This document shows, one piece after another, positions 9,370 through 18,850 of a stretch of DNA of 64,000 bases (position 1 is its first letter; each line of letters opens with the position of its first letter). Origin of the DNA: Acidobacteriota bacterium (GTDB taxonomy: Bacteria; Acidobacteriota; Terriglobia; Terriglobales; Acidobacteriaceae); assembly GCA_023410055.1 (NCBI GenBank), contig JAEYQK010000037.1:43043-107042 (forward strand). Reading direction: 5' to 3'. Under the pieces are notes generated by a model, which was given only the letters and a program-made list of their open reading frames with translations, made no database searches and was not told the origin of the DNA. The translations under genes and the position numbers were made by a program.

Positions 9370-10704
9370 ATGCCTCGGACTTCCGCCATCTCAAACGCCG
9401 CATACAGTGTCGCGGACTACGTGTCGCAACCGCTCGGCATGCTGCTCGCTGCACCGCTTCTCATCCATCGACTCGGCCTTTCTCAGTACGGGATATGGAT
9501 GCTGGTGACGGCCGTTGTCGGGAGTATGGGGACTCTCAGCGGCGGATTCGGTGATGCGGCAGTGAAGTACGTCTCCGCGTATCGCGGACGGAACGACACC
9601 GCGGGAGTGATTCGCAGCATTCGCGGCATGCTCGCAATTAACGGCACTCTCGGTGGACTGCTGGCTGTTGCAATCGCGCTCGCCAGCGGGTTCCTGGCTA
9701 ATCACGTATTTCGAATCGAGCCCGCTCTGCTCAGCGCCACCACCGTCGCGCTTCGTCTGGGAGCTGCCGTGCTCTTTGTGCGTTGCGTGGAAGCCGTGTT
9801 TATCGCGGCTTTGCGCGCATTTGAGCAATATGGGCCGACAGTCAAGATCAACGTCTTTTCGCGTGCAGGGACAATTGTCGCCGCCGTCGTGCTCGCAGCT
9901 GCAGGCTTCGGTGTTGCTGCAATCATGGCCGCCACGCTGGCTATTGCCGCCATCAGCATGTGTTGTCAGATAATTGCGTCTCAACGCGTCATCGGTCGTT
10001 TCATACCCATGCCTTCGCTCAACAGAGCTGCGCTTTCGGAACTCCTCGCGTTCGGGTGTTTCAGCTGGTTGCAGGCGCTAGCCGCCGTTGGGTTCAACTA
10101 CGCAGACCGCTTGCTGGTCGCCACCCTGCTTGGCACATCTGCGCTCGCCTACTATATGGTTTGCGTCCAGGCAGCCTCGCCCATTCATGGACTGATTCAG
10201 GCGGCGCTCAACGTTTTGTTCCCACACGTAAGCGCCCGGCAAGAAGCAGGCGAATCTGACGCAACGCACGATGTCATTCGTCGTGCTTTCATCGCCAATG
10301 CCGCCCTCGCTGTGCTCTTCTGTTTGCCGCTCGCTCTGTTCAGCCGTCAGATTTTGACTCTCTGGATGGGGGCGGCTTTCGCACGCAATGCGTCGCCGGT
10401 CCTGGCAATCCTGGCAATCGGCTACGGAATGCTGGCGCTCAACATTACCGGCCATTACGTGCTGCTTGCTCTGGGGGAGGTTCGTTTAGTGTCGGCACTG
10501 AACATTGGTGGTGGCATTGCGACACTCGTAACCGCCGCCATACTCGCCGCCCCACTGGGGCTGTACGGTATCGCAGTGGGCCGGATTATTTATGGGCCAA
10601 TCACTTGGCTCGCATACATTCGTCTCGCTCGCATCATGCGCGGCAGATCGGGAATCCGCACTGCTCTGCCGCTTGAGATCAGCCTAGCTGAGACGGAACG
10701 GTGA
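9370..10704 (+). CDS. Oligosaccharide flippase, Wzx/MATE-like
   Basis: A 444-residue polytopic protein with about 12-14 hydrophobic helices, typical of Wzx-type flippases that move undecaprenyl-linked repeat units to the periplasm. The start is placed at ATG 9370 (MPRTSAISNAAYSVADYVSQ), which gives the usual amphipathic N-terminus. The frame is open further upstream but that part overlaps the Wzz gene and is not hydrophobic. Family-like features include YADRLLVATLLG in the middle and the PLGLYGIAVGR region near the C-terminus. No good ribosome binding site is visible, so expression may depend on translation of the gene before it. Confidence 0.83.
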   Translation: MPRTSAISNAAYSVADYVSQPLGMLLAAPLLIHRLGLSQYGIWMLVTAVVGSMGTLSGGFGDAAVKYVSAYRGRNDTAGVIRSIRGMLAINGTLGGLLAVAIALASGFLANHVFRIEPALLSATTVALRLGAAVLFVRCVEAVFIAALRAFEQYGPTVKINVFSRAGTIVAAVVLAAAGFGVAAIMAATLAIAAISMCCQIIASQRVIGRFIPMPSLNRAALSELLAFGCFSWLQALAAVGFNYADRLLVATLLGTSALAYYMVCVQAASPIHGLIQAALNVLFPHVSARQEAGESDATHDVIRRAFIANAALAVLFCLPLALFSRQILTLWMGAAFARNASPVLAILAIGYGMLALNITGHYVLLALGEVRLVSALNIGGGIATLVTAAILAAPLGLYGIAVGRIIYGPITWLAYIRLARIMRGRSGIRTALPLEISLAETER

Positions 10705-10720
10705 AGGGAGCTGTAGTCGG

Positions 10721-11425
10721 ATGCAGTTAGGCAGAAGCATAGGAGCACTCGCGAAACGCATCGATACCGAGTTCGCCATTCGCGCGTGGCTTCGCGGAGA
10801 TCCACGACCGCCGCGCGGAGGATTTGACCTCGATGGCGAGAAGATCATCGATTGGGGATGGATCTGCGCCAACCTGCCGGCCGGCCCCAAGTACGCACTG
10901 GAAATCGGGTGCGGCGAATCGCCGGTTATTCCCACGATGCTCGCCCACGGATATCGCGTCGTCGGACTCGATTTCAATGCCAAGATTGCGCATCAACTCG
11001 GCGGACTGAATGGCTTTAATTTCGTTCAGGGCGATTTCAACTCCGCGCAGCTTGAGCCGGGCTTTGACGTCATCATCGCCTGCTCTGCGCTTGAGCATTT
11101 TGGGCTGTCAGGCCGGTATGGGTCTTCTGAAGATCCCGACGGTGACATCAAAGCAATGCGGAGAATTCATTCGCTGCTCGCGCCCGACGGCATTGCGATG
11201 CTCACAATTCCGGTCGGGCAAGACGTTGTTCACCGCCCCTGGCACCGCGTCTACGGCCGGCAACGGTTGCCTCTGCTGTTCAACAACTTCCGCAGGCTTC
11301 AATCGCGCTTTCTGGTCAAGCAGCCTTGGGGGCCCTGGCATGAAAGCACGGAAGACGTCGCCCTCGCTCAGCCAGCGGTGCTTCAGCGCTACGCATTGGG
11401 CGAATTCATGCTGGGGATCGCATGA
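10721..11425 (+). CDS. Class I SAM-dependent methyltransferase
   Basis: A 234-residue cytoplasmic enzyme with the Rossmann motif I (ALEIGCGESP, ~66-75), an acidic residue ending strand 2 (VVGLDF), motif II GDF, and the motif IV-like segment DVIIACSALEHFG followed by a Pro-containing strand (MLTIPVGQD). This is the pattern of O- or C-methyltransferases acting on sugars or lipid-linked intermediates. The position between flippase and glycosyltransferase genes suggests that it modifies the polysaccharide repeat unit or caps the chain; the substrate is unknown. The stop overlaps the next start by four bases (ATGA). Confidence 0.8.
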   Translation: MQLGRSIGALAKRIDTEFAIRAWLRGDPRPPRGGFDLDGEKIIDWGWICANLPAGPKYALEIGCGESPVIPTMLAHGYRVVGLDFNAKIAHQLGGLNGFNFVQGDFNSAQLEPGFDVIIACSALEHFGLSGRYGSSEDPDGDIKAMRRIHSLLAPDGIAMLTIPVGQDVVHRPWHRVYGRQRLPLLFNNFRRLQSRFLVKQPWGPWHESTEDVALAQPAVLQRYALGEFMLGIA

Positions 11426-12408
11426 GGCTGAGACAACTCGCACCGCAAGAAAACGGTACCGTCGGATGCTATCCACTGGTGTCGCTTGCACGCGCACTGT
11501 CGTCGAGAGGAGTCGCCCTCGTTTCGATCAACCAGAACCGGTTCGCAGAATTCTTTGCGAAGACCATTTCGAAGCTGCGCCTTCCCCGCAACTTCGCGCA
11601 TTCGTCCGATGGACCGGTCTTCGTCGCGATGATGGGATTCGCGGAGTATCGCACGCTGCCGCTTTCGCTCAGGACCGAAAGTGTTCCTTACTGCTTCGAT
11701 TGCTGGCCCGCTGACTATGGGCGCTGGCATTCGTTCTTCCGGCGCCACCGAATTCGCCTCGCCTTTTTCAGTGCCCGCCAAGCCGCCGAACATTTCGGCC
11801 GGATTCATCCCGCCATGTGCTCGGTGTGGCTTCCGGAAGCGACTGACCCTAACGACTACGACGGCAGCCGACCGCTTGCTGATCGCGGAATTGATGTCCT
11901 GGAACTCGGGCGCAAGAACGACCGCTATCATTCAATCATCGCTGCGCGTCTCGCTCGCAATGGACAGTGCCACCTCTTCGAACACGTTAAGGGGCAGATC
12001 ATCTTCCCTGACCGCCAGGCCCTCGTCTCCGGTCTGGGGAATAGCAAAATATCCATTTGTTTTCCTTGCTCCCAGACGCACCCTGCCCGCTCCGGCCAAA
12101 TCGAAACGGTGACGCACCGCTACTTCGAGTCAATGGCTTCCAAGTGCGTGATCCTTGGACACTGTCCAGCTGAGCTTCGCGATCTGTTTGGCTACAACCC
12201 CGTTATAGAGATCGAGTCCGACAACGAGATAGAACAAATCGACTCCATTCTGGCAAACATATCGGAGTACGAGTATATGGTTCAGCAGAATTACGACCGT
12301 CTACTGGAAGTGGGGACTTGGGAGGCACGCGTGCAGACCATCCTTCAGAATGTCCAGCAGGTTGCCGGTGCCATCGCAGTCGAGACCCCTATCGCGAGGG
12401 TAGCCTGA
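11422..12408 (+). CDS. Glycosyltransferase, GT-B type (CgeB-like)
   Basis: A 328-residue protein translationally coupled to the methyltransferase. The C-terminal half carries the CgeB/GT4-like pattern: SICFPCSQTHPARSGQIE, then THRYFESMASKCVILG, where a Glu in the donor-binding loop precedes a small-residue stretch. The end, WEARVQTIL, is typical for the C-terminal helix of GT-B enzymes. The N-terminal half lacks the classical Gly-rich loop, so acceptor and donor cannot be named. It probably adds one sugar of the exopolysaccharide repeat unit in the cytoplasm. Confidence 0.72.
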   Translation: MRLRQLAPQENGTVGCYPLVSLARALSSRGVALVSINQNRFAEFFAKTISKLRLPRNFAHSSDGPVFVAMMGFAEYRTLPLSLRTESVPYCFDCWPADYGRWHSFFRRHRIRLAFFSARQAAEHFGRIHPAMCSVWLPEATDPNDYDGSRPLADRGIDVLELGRKNDRYHSIIAARLARNGQCHLFEHVKGQIIFPDRQALVSGLGNSKISICFPCSQTHPARSGQIETVTHRYFESMASKCVILGHCPAELRDLFGYNPVIEIESDNEIEQIDSILANISEYEYMVQQNYDRLLEVGTWEARVQTILQNVQQVAGAIAVETPIARVA

Positions 12409-12410
12409 AA

Positions 12411-13673
12411 GTGAAACCGGCTGTTTCACAACAGCGTTCGACAAAGAAGGTGGCCACGTTCACCACCATTCTGTTCCTGCTCATCTTTACGGGGCCACCG
12501 AAGTTTCGCGTCCGGGAAGCGGCGGCCTCGCTCTATGGCGAACTCGACGTTGTTCTGGTTATTCAAATCGTCGTCTGGCTGATCGCAGGGGCTTGGGTCA
12601 CGCGCCAGCTTTGGCTTTCGCACAAAGGCCGCCGCCCGCCGGTCCAATTCAGGTTTGCGCACATTGTGGCGTTGTCGCTAATCGCGCTTCTGACGGTTGG
12701 CGCTAAGACATCGCTTGCTCCGCCGCTCACTCTGTTCAAGGTGTTTCAACTCTCGGTAGACTTTCTCTTCTGTCTGATTTTCATCGAGTGGCATGGTATC
12801 GAGAAGTTCCTTGAGCTGTTGCAGTCGGGATACCTTCTTCTCTGCGCCATGATCGGTGTCTGCGCTGTGTTCGTTCCCGATTTTGTTTTTTCCGAATCAG
12901 AGACTGGGCGGATGCGGCTCGAAGGGCGTCTTATTACCGAGGCCGGCACCGCCGCCGCGTTCGCCATTGTGCTCATTCTCGGTTCGCGCCGGAAAATCAC
13001 CGCATACTGGTTCTGGCTGGCACTCTGCGGATTCATTCTGGTCGCATCGCTGACCCGCAATGCATGGATGGCGGTGGCGGCATTTATTCTCCTTGCACTC
13101 TGGAAGCGGCCTCGCCTTGCCCAGATCGGTCTCATTTACGTCTTGTCCGGAGCCATAGGCCTTACGGCTCTCATTGGCGGCTTCGCGGAACTCGATCGTT
13201 ATCGAGATCCGGCCAACGTATACACGCTGAGCGATCGCCTGGGACTGTGGGCATATTTGACCGAATCGGTGATGAGCCGCTCCCCCATTATCGGACTCGG
13301 TTATGTTGCTGGCACCCGCACCCTTGGTCCTGAATACAATGCAGACCTTGGGTCGGGCCACTCCATATTCTTCGAAGTTTTTGTAGGAGGCGGTCTGCTG
13401 GGCCTTGCCGTCTTTCTCGCGCTGCTCTCTATGTTGGGAATTTACGCGCTGCGAAAAATGAAGGCACACGGGCGTGCGACCGATTTCACTCTTTGCGCGC
13501 TCTTTGTTGCGACCGTACTTATGGGCACGGTGGGCGGCGAACTCGACAGCACTCCATACGCATTTACTTTCTGGGGGCTGGTTGCCGCCCTTCCTCTGCT
13601 CCAAAGCCGAGCCGTGCCAGAACAGCTGCAGCAGGCTCAGATCGCAATGTCTCCGGTTCCAAGCCAATTCTGA
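12411..13673 (+). CDS. O-antigen ligase/polymerase family (Wzy-like) membrane protein
   Basis: A 420-residue membrane protein with 10-12 hydrophobic segments. The start is taken as GTG 12411, two bases after the upstream stop. The Wzy/WaaL signature loop is visible: SRSPIIGLGYVAGTRTLG...GHSIFFEVFVGGGLLGL, with the conserved G-x-G and His-Ser before the following membrane helix. The Arg-Asn pair in LTRNAWMAVAAF, ahead of another helix, also fits. Proteins of this family polymerise undecaprenyl-linked repeats or ligate chains in the periplasm. In a cluster with Wzx and Wzz the polymerase role is the more likely. Confidence 0.8.
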   Translation: MKPAVSQQRSTKKVATFTTILFLLIFTGPPKFRVREAAASLYGELDVVLVIQIVVWLIAGAWVTRQLWLSHKGRRPPVQFRFAHIVALSLIALLTVGAKTSLAPPLTLFKVFQLSVDFLFCLIFIEWHGIEKFLELLQSGYLLLCAMIGVCAVFVPDFVFSESETGRMRLEGRLITEAGTAAAFAIVLILGSRRKITAYWFWLALCGFILVASLTRNAWMAVAAFILLALWKRPRLAQIGLIYVLSGAIGLTALIGGFAELDRYRDPANVYTLSDRLGLWAYLTESVMSRSPIIGLGYVAGTRTLGPEYNADLGSGHSIFFEVFVGGGLLGLAVFLALLSMLGIYALRKMKAHGRATDFTLCALFVATVLMGTVGGELDSTPYAFTFWGLVAALPLLQSRAVPEQLQQAQIAMSPVPSQF

Positions 13674-13675
13674 AT

Positions 13676-14527
13676 ATGACCGAGCTTCCCAAGATAACGA
13701 TCGTGACGCCTTCGCTTAACCAGGGCGCCTATATCAAAGAAGCGCTGCTTAGCGTGAAACAGCAGAACTACGGCAACCTCGAACATCTCGTGATCGACGG
13801 TGGCTCCACGGACGCGACGCTAACAATCTTGCGCGAGCTAAGTACCAGTCCCGGCTGGGATCATCTCCGCTGGATTTCCGAGCCCGACGGCGGTCAGAGC
13901 GACGCCCTCAACAAGGGCTTCCGGCTTGCGACGGGCGACCTCGTTGGCTGGCTCAACTCTGATGATCGCTATCGCCCCAGCGCGTTCGATGTCATTAGTC
14001 GCGTCTCACGCTCAAATCCAGACGCCGATGTTCTCTATGGCGATTACACTTTTATCGACTCTGAGGGGCGACTTCGGCAGCTGCGTCGCGAAATCGAGTT
14101 CAGCCGCTTCATCCTTCATTACCATCGCGTCCTCTACATTCCGACCACCGCGACGTTCTTTCGTCGGCGCATCTTCGATGAGGGAAACTTCCTCGATGAG
14201 CAGCTTCACTACGCTATGGACTACGACTTCTTCCTCCGTTTGTCGGAGCGAGGGTACGGTTTCCAGCACGTTCCAGCGCTGCTCGCGGATTTCCGCGTTC
14301 ACGCCGAAAGCAAGTCCGGCGCGTTCTGCCGCCAGCAGTTGCGCGAGCACGACATGCTCGCGCGAAAGCACTCACCGTTGCTCCAGCTAATCGAACAGCA
14401 CGGTGGCCGCGAGGTCGTATTCAAAGTTCTTCGGTGGGTTGCTGCCGCTCTGCGCTACTCAGAAAAACTCCTGCGAGGCTACTACTTTCCTCATCGCCTG
14501 AGGCGCGAGCGCCTGGAAGAGTCGTAG
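13676..14527 (+). CDS. Family 2 glycosyltransferase (GT-A)
   Basis: A 283-residue enzyme starting at ATG 13676, three bases after the preceding stop. It has the GT2 nucleotide-sugar fold: ITIVTPSLNQGAYIKEAL at the N-terminus, LVIDGGSTDAT (the acidic strand), ISEPDGGQSDALNKGF, and the DxD-like metal site in GWLNSDDRY. A later acidic catalytic region is AMDYDFFLRL. The pattern EPDGGQSDALNKG is typical of the WcaA-like branch. Cytoplasmic inverting transferase for exopolysaccharide repeat assembly; sugar specificity cannot be read from sequence. Confidence 0.87.
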   Translation: MTELPKITIVTPSLNQGAYIKEALLSVKQQNYGNLEHLVIDGGSTDATLTILRELSTSPGWDHLRWISEPDGGQSDALNKGFRLATGDLVGWLNSDDRYRPSAFDVISRVSRSNPDADVLYGDYTFIDSEGRLRQLRREIEFSRFILHYHRVLYIPTTATFFRRRIFDEGNFLDEQLHYAMDYDFFLRLSERGYGFQHVPALLADFRVHAESKSGAFCRQQLREHDMLARKHSPLLQLIEQHGGREVVFKVLRWVAAALRYSEKLLRGYYFPHRLRRERLEES

Positions 14528-14550
14528 CGCCGTAATCGGACGCCTCAAAC

Positions 14551-15687
14551 ATGCACGTCCTGATCCCAGCCGTAAGCCGCTTCACGCAACTGACCGGCAT
14601 CTGTCGACACGCAATCAATCATGCGAAGGCCGTGTGCGATCTCCCAGAAATGCGCGCGACATTGCTGATCGGAGCCTGGCAGGAGGCATACTTCCGGGCA
14701 GGCTTGAACAGCGCCAGCGTGAATCTCGCGGTCGCCGATTGCAGGAATACGTCGTGGTCGCGCAACCGTTGGTACTCACGCACGCTTCCGCAACTCGCAT
14801 CGCGTATGCATGCGGATCTGGTGCACCTCGGTTATCCCGTGCCTGTTCGGCGCTCGCGGTTCGCCATGCCGATCGTCGCAACTGTTCACGATCTTTATCC
14901 TTACGATCAGCCCGGCAATTTCGGATTTCCCAATGTAGTATTCAATCGAATCTTTCTGAGGCAATGCGTCCGCGAGGCCGATGCGCTCGCCTGTGTTTCG
15001 GAGTTCACCCGTCAACGACTGATGCAATACTTCCCTGAGGTGAAGCAGGACGGAACGATCGTGATCTCTTCCTATTCCGAACTTCCCAAGATCGTTCCTG
15101 AGCAACCGTCAGCGCTCAACAACACACGCTTTCTCCTTACGGTAGGCCAGCATCGCGCAAACAAAAACATCGATCTGATCATTCGTGCTTTTGAGCTTCT
15201 TGCACGGTCTGAATCAATTGCGCGTGACGTTCAGCTCGTCGTGGCCGGCGCGAATGGCCCTGAGACATCCGCACTGAAGTCGCTTGTGCATCGGTTTGCT
15301 CTGGAGGAACGTGTCACGTTCCTCGATTTACTGTCCGATGCCAATCTTGCGTGGCTGTACCGAAGCTGCGAACTCTTCATCGCCGCATCTTCCGTCGAGG
15401 GATTCTGCCTGCCGTTGCTCGAGGCCCGCGAGTTGTCGCCTCGAATACTATGTTCCGATATCGCGGTGTTCCGTGAAGTTGCGGGGAGTTCGGCAGAGTA
15501 TTTCGATCTCGGCGCGGAGGCCCTTGCAGCCGCGATCGCGAACGGTCTGGGCTCCCCACCGCGCGGGCACGGTTCCCGTGAGTCGCGCTTCACCCGCGTC
15601 GCCGCTACTCGTGCTTACGCGCAGTTCTACTCTCGACTGCTTGGACTGTGCGACTATTCAACTGACAAATACATCGCTGCTGATTGA
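14551..15687 (+). CDS. Family 4 glycosyltransferase (GT-B)
   Basis: A 378-residue enzyme with the standard GT4 features: TVHDLYPYDQPG acceptor-side loop, CVSEFTRQRL (Ser/Glu after strand), then LLTVGQHRANKNIDLIIRAF as start of the donor domain, and the C-terminal EX7E motif in AASSVEGFCLPLLEARE. It retains the anomeric configuration using an NDP-sugar. It lies in the middle of the exopolysaccharide cluster, 23 bases after the GT2 gene and three bases before the WecG-like gene, so all three are probably on one transcript. Confidence 0.87.
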   Translation: MHVLIPAVSRFTQLTGICRHAINHAKAVCDLPEMRATLLIGAWQEAYFRAGLNSASVNLAVADCRNTSWSRNRWYSRTLPQLASRMHADLVHLGYPVPVRRSRFAMPIVATVHDLYPYDQPGNFGFPNVVFNRIFLRQCVREADALACVSEFTRQRLMQYFPEVKQDGTIVISSYSELPKIVPEQPSALNNTRFLLTVGQHRANKNIDLIIRAFELLARSESIARDVQLVVAGANGPETSALKSLVHRFALEERVTFLDLLSDANLAWLYRSCELFIAASSVEGFCLPLLEARELSPRILCSDIAVFREVAGSSAEYFDLGAEALAAAIANGLGSPPRGHGSRESRFTRVAATRAYAQFYSRLLGLCDYSTDKYIAAD

Positions 15688-15690
15688 ATT

Positions 15691-16584
15691 ATGCAAGTGC
15701 TAGCCGAAAACTCTCTTGCCATGCCCCAACGTGCGAACGTACTTGGGATAGGCGTTCACGCGGTTGATATGATTCAGTCCGTCCGCATGATCCAAGACGC
15801 CATCGAGAATGGCGAACGCGGGTACGTGTGCCTGAGTGGAGTTCACGGGATCATGGAGGCATATCGCGATCCAGTACTCCACGCTATCGTAAATCGCGCG
15901 CTCCTCGTCGCGCCTGACGGGATGCCCACAGTTTGGCTCGGCTGGCTGCAGGGTCTTCGTGATATGCGTCGCGTCTTCGGCCCCAGTCTCATGCTTGAGC
16001 TGTGCCGCAGCTCTGTCGCTACGCGATATACGCACTTTTTGTATGGCGGCAATCCCGGCGTGGCGCGAAAACTCAAACGCAATCTTGAGCAGATGTTTCC
16101 GGGTATTCGAATCGTTGGTACCTACACTCCGCCATTCCGGCGCCTCAATCGCAGCGAAGAACGTGAGCTGAAAGGGACGTTCGCGAAACTCCGGCCCGAC
16201 ATTACCTGGGTCGGCCTGAGCACTCCGAAACAGGACCATTTTATGGCGGAGTATATCTCGAAACTCGATACAAAGGTCATGATCGGTGTTGGCGCAGCTT
16301 TCGACATCCACACGGGGCGACTTCGCGACTGCCCGGCATGGATGAAGCCGGCCGGTCTGCAATGGCTTCATCGCTTGTGGCAGGAACCATCACGCCTGTG
16401 GCGCCGGTATCTTGTTTGCAATCCGCAATTCGTGTTTCACGTCGCGCTACAGCTTACGCGACTCCGCACGTACGATGTATCTCCTCCCCCTCAAGACGCT
16501 TCGATTCGGGGAGCGGCTCCGCATGATATTGTGCAGTTTTCTGCGCACGCAGCCGTACCCGACTTCGAACAGCGCGCCTCGTAG
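15691..16584 (+). CDS. WecG/TagA/CpsF family glycosyltransferase (GT26)
   Basis: A 297-residue enzyme of the WecG/TagA/CpsF family, which transfers N-acetylmannosamine(uronate), glucose or similar residues onto lipid-linked sugars. Visible family blocks: GYVCLSGVHGIMEAYRDP (substrate loop), LVAPDGMPTVWLG (conserved Asp), THFLYGGNPGVARKL, and WVGLSTPKQDHFMAEY then GVGAAFDIHTGRL. The last ~50 residues extend beyond the usual core and look unstructured. In this cluster it probably adds the second sugar to the primer made by the transferase encoded at 16735. Confidence 0.88.
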   Translation: MQVLAENSLAMPQRANVLGIGVHAVDMIQSVRMIQDAIENGERGYVCLSGVHGIMEAYRDPVLHAIVNRALLVAPDGMPTVWLGWLQGLRDMRRVFGPSLMLELCRSSVATRYTHFLYGGNPGVARKLKRNLEQMFPGIRIVGTYTPPFRRLNRSEERELKGTFAKLRPDITWVGLSTPKQDHFMAEYISKLDTKVMIGVGAAFDIHTGRLRDCPAWMKPAGLQWLHRLWQEPSRLWRRYLVCNPQFVFHVALQLTRLRTYDVSPPPQDASIRGAAPHDIVQFSAHAAVPDFEQRAS

Positions 16585-16734
16585 CCTCCCCTCAAAGAAG
16601 CGGAACTGCTGCTGTAATCGAGGCATCTCCGCTCTCTCAGTTCGACTCTCTCCTATGTTCCCCAATTAGGCGGGTGTTCGACCTGCAAGGGATTGGAGCG
16701 TCCTCTCACTTAAGGGATCTCTTTCGGGGCTGGA

Positions 16735-18186
16735 ATGACGACTGCGGATACGCCGTTAGGGCAAGCTGCCGGTAGGAGCCGTGAAGCGTACGGCATCGTC
16801 GGCAGCGAAAATCTGTACGCTAGATTTACTGCGCGCTGGACTGTGTTGCTCGTTGTCGCTGACTTCGCCAGCATAGTCGCTGCAACCTGTGCCACACACG
16901 CGATATGCCTCTCGGGAGTTCGCACCTTCCCGACACGTTCGGTGCTGATATCCGCAGCGCTGCTTGGAGTGTTCGCGATCTACGTCTTCCGGTACCTGCG
17001 GCTCTACGAAGAGACAACGGCTGGGCCCAACATCCTTGAAATGGAGAACCTGATCCGCGCCGTCTCGCTGATCACGTTCAGCCTGCTAGTGGTCTCGGTC
17101 GTCTATGAAAAGGACTGGCACAATGCCTGGATCCTCCTTGTGGGATCCGTGGCTGCTCTCTCGATGCTGGTGTTCGAGCGCCACTTGTGTACGGCGGCGC
17201 TTCAATGGGCGCGCATGCGCGGGCATCTTGTTCGCCGCGCCCTGATATGCGGCACCCGGCACGGCGTCGACGTTTTCAATAGACTACAGGGGAATCCGAG
17301 ACTCGGTTTTTCTTGTGTCGGTTTTCTCGACGATCAGCCTGATTCGCTGGCGCTGGGGGAACTCAAATCACGAGCTAGAGTGCTCGGCACGTGCAACGAT
17401 CTCACCGAGATCGTTTGCCGCGAGCGGATCGAAGAAATCATCATCGCCGACCCTTGCATGCGACGAGACTCGTTTGTCTCCATCATGGAGCAATGCGATG
17501 CGCTCCGCATTCCGGTGTCGTTCGTCCCCGGTCAGGTCGGGCCATATCAACCCTGGTTCAGCTTCCGCTTGCTAGATGGCTTGCCGTGGGCACATCGGCG
17601 CCAAGCGGGCTTTACTACCCTCGGTACGTGCGTCAAACGGGCTCTCGACGTCCTGCTCTCGCTGGCACTCATCGTCTTGCTTGCGCCTGTTTTCTTCGGC
17701 ATTGCGCTACTTGTGAAGCTCGGATCCAAGGGACCGGTTTTCTTTAAGCAGGACCGCGTCGGTGTTGGCGGACAGCTCTTTCCACTCCTGAAGTTCCGCA
17801 GCATGTACCCGGACGCACCGAAATATGCGCACTCGCCCACGTCATCGAAGGATCCCCGAATCACGGCGATTGGACGTGTACTTCGCCGCACCAGTCTCGA
17901 TGAACTCCCGCAGCTCTTTAACGTGTTACGTGGTGAGATGAGTCTCGTCGGTCCGCGCCCAGAAATGCCGTTCATTGTCGCGAACTACGGCCCCGTGGAA
18001 CGAGGGCGCCTGCGGGCCAAGCCTGGCATCACTGGCCTGTGGCAAATCAGTCATGCCCGAACATCGCCCATTCACGAGTACGTCGATTACGATCTTTTCT
18101 ACATCGAACACCAAAACATCTTCCTAGATCTAGCAATTCTCATTTCCACGGTCGCTGCTGTCGTACGCGGCACGGGCATCTACTAG
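16735..18186 (+). CDS. Undecaprenyl-phosphate sugar phosphotransferase (WbaP/CpsE-like)
   Basis: A 483-residue polyisoprenyl-phosphate hexose-1-phosphate transferase that starts repeat-unit synthesis on undecaprenyl phosphate. The N-terminal half has four membrane helices and a CoA-binding/Rossmann-like domain (RRALICGTRHGVDVFNRL, GFLDDQPD). A fifth hydrophobic segment (ALDVLLSLALIVLLAPVF, ~300) leads into the catalytic bacterial sugar transferase domain: GPVFFKQDRVG, PLLKFRSM, RRTSLDELPQLFNVLRGEM, SLVGPRPE and RAKPGITGLWQ. All core residues are present. It is separated from the upstream gene by 150 bp but has the same orientation. It is the last gene of the cluster. Confidence 0.9.
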   Translation: MTTADTPLGQAAGRSREAYGIVGSENLYARFTARWTVLLVVADFASIVAATCATHAICLSGVRTFPTRSVLISAALLGVFAIYVFRYLRLYEETTAGPNILEMENLIRAVSLITFSLLVVSVVYEKDWHNAWILLVGSVAALSMLVFERHLCTAALQWARMRGHLVRRALICGTRHGVDVFNRLQGNPRLGFSCVGFLDDQPDSLALGELKSRARVLGTCNDLTEIVCRERIEEIIIADPCMRRDSFVSIMEQCDALRIPVSFVPGQVGPYQPWFSFRLLDGLPWAHRRQAGFTTLGTCVKRALDVLLSLALIVLLAPVFFGIALLVKLGSKGPVFFKQDRVGVGGQLFPLLKFRSMYPDAPKYAHSPTSSKDPRITAIGRVLRRTSLDELPQLFNVLRGEMSLVGPRPEMPFIVANYGPVERGRLRAKPGITGLWQISHARTSPIHEYVDYDLFYIEHQNIFLDLAILISTVAAVVRGTGIY

Positions 18187-18188
18187 CG

Positions 18189-18728
18189 CTAGTCTGTTTC
18201 GGCCTTCTGCTCCTCGCGGGGCCAAGCGTGAACCGTACATTCTTGCGGGTGAATGTCACAGAAGAAGCGAAGATAGGCCATGTAGGCGACGATGGCGATG
18301 CTTACCAGAAGCACGATCCACGATATTGGACCAGGCCGGTGTATCAGGTGACGAATTTCCAGCGGCAGATAGATCAATCCGGATAGTAGCGCAACCCACT
18401 CGGCCCAGACTCGCGCGCGCCATAAGCCGTAGGACTCTACGAAGCGCAACGAAGCATAAGCCAGGACCATGAAGGCAGCGCCAATCAGATTCACGCTATC
18501 AAGACGCGCTGCCTGATGAAGCAGCATGTGCCCGAAATGGCCGTCAGGGCCGATGTGAAGATCGCGAAGGGCACCGTCTACCACGTCCGATATGTCGAGA
18601 TCGCGGCGCGAGAGCGAGACCAGCCCAACAGCGACAATTACGGCCAGCACACCTTTCGCGAACTCCAGCGATGCCACCGCCCGTAGTCCACCAAGCTCTC
18701 TTCGAATAATCGGCTGTGTCTGGGCCAT
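18189..18728 (-). CDS. DUF2127 family membrane protein
   Basis: A 179-residue protein with four hydrophobic segments (about 22-42, 75-95, 108-125, 137-157). The pattern LEFAKGVLAVIVAVGL at the N-terminus and AYASLRFVESYGLWRARVWAEW in the centre matches DUF2127 proteins, small membrane proteins of unknown role. It converges with the exopolysaccharide cluster, its stop lying two bases from the last stop of that cluster. No operon partner is obvious. Confidence 0.78.
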   Translation of the reverse strand: MAQTQPIIRRELGGLRAVASLEFAKGVLAVIVAVGLVSLSRRDLDISDVVDGALRDLHIGPDGHFGHMLLHQAARLDSVNLIGAAFMVLAYASLRFVESYGLWRARVWAEWVALLSGLIYLPLEIRHLIHRPGPISWIVLLVSIAIVAYMAYLRFFCDIHPQECTVHAWPREEQKAETD

Positions 18729-18801
18729 GTTTCTATTGGATACATGAATCCGGTCACAAGCGCATGAAGCGCGCCAGAATTTTCAGTTGGCAAAAATATC
18801 A

Positions 18802-18824
18802 CAGGGCCGGCGATGCCGACCCTG
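18802..18824 (-). terminator. Hairpin terminator of the RRM protein gene
   Basis: CAGGG-(t/c)-CGG stems pair around a short gatg loop. On the minus strand the hairpin is followed by a U-rich stretch. It lies 27 bases after the RRM gene stop. Confidence 0.6.
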
Positions 18825-18850
18825 TTTTGTCCTGCAAGCTATTGTGAAAC

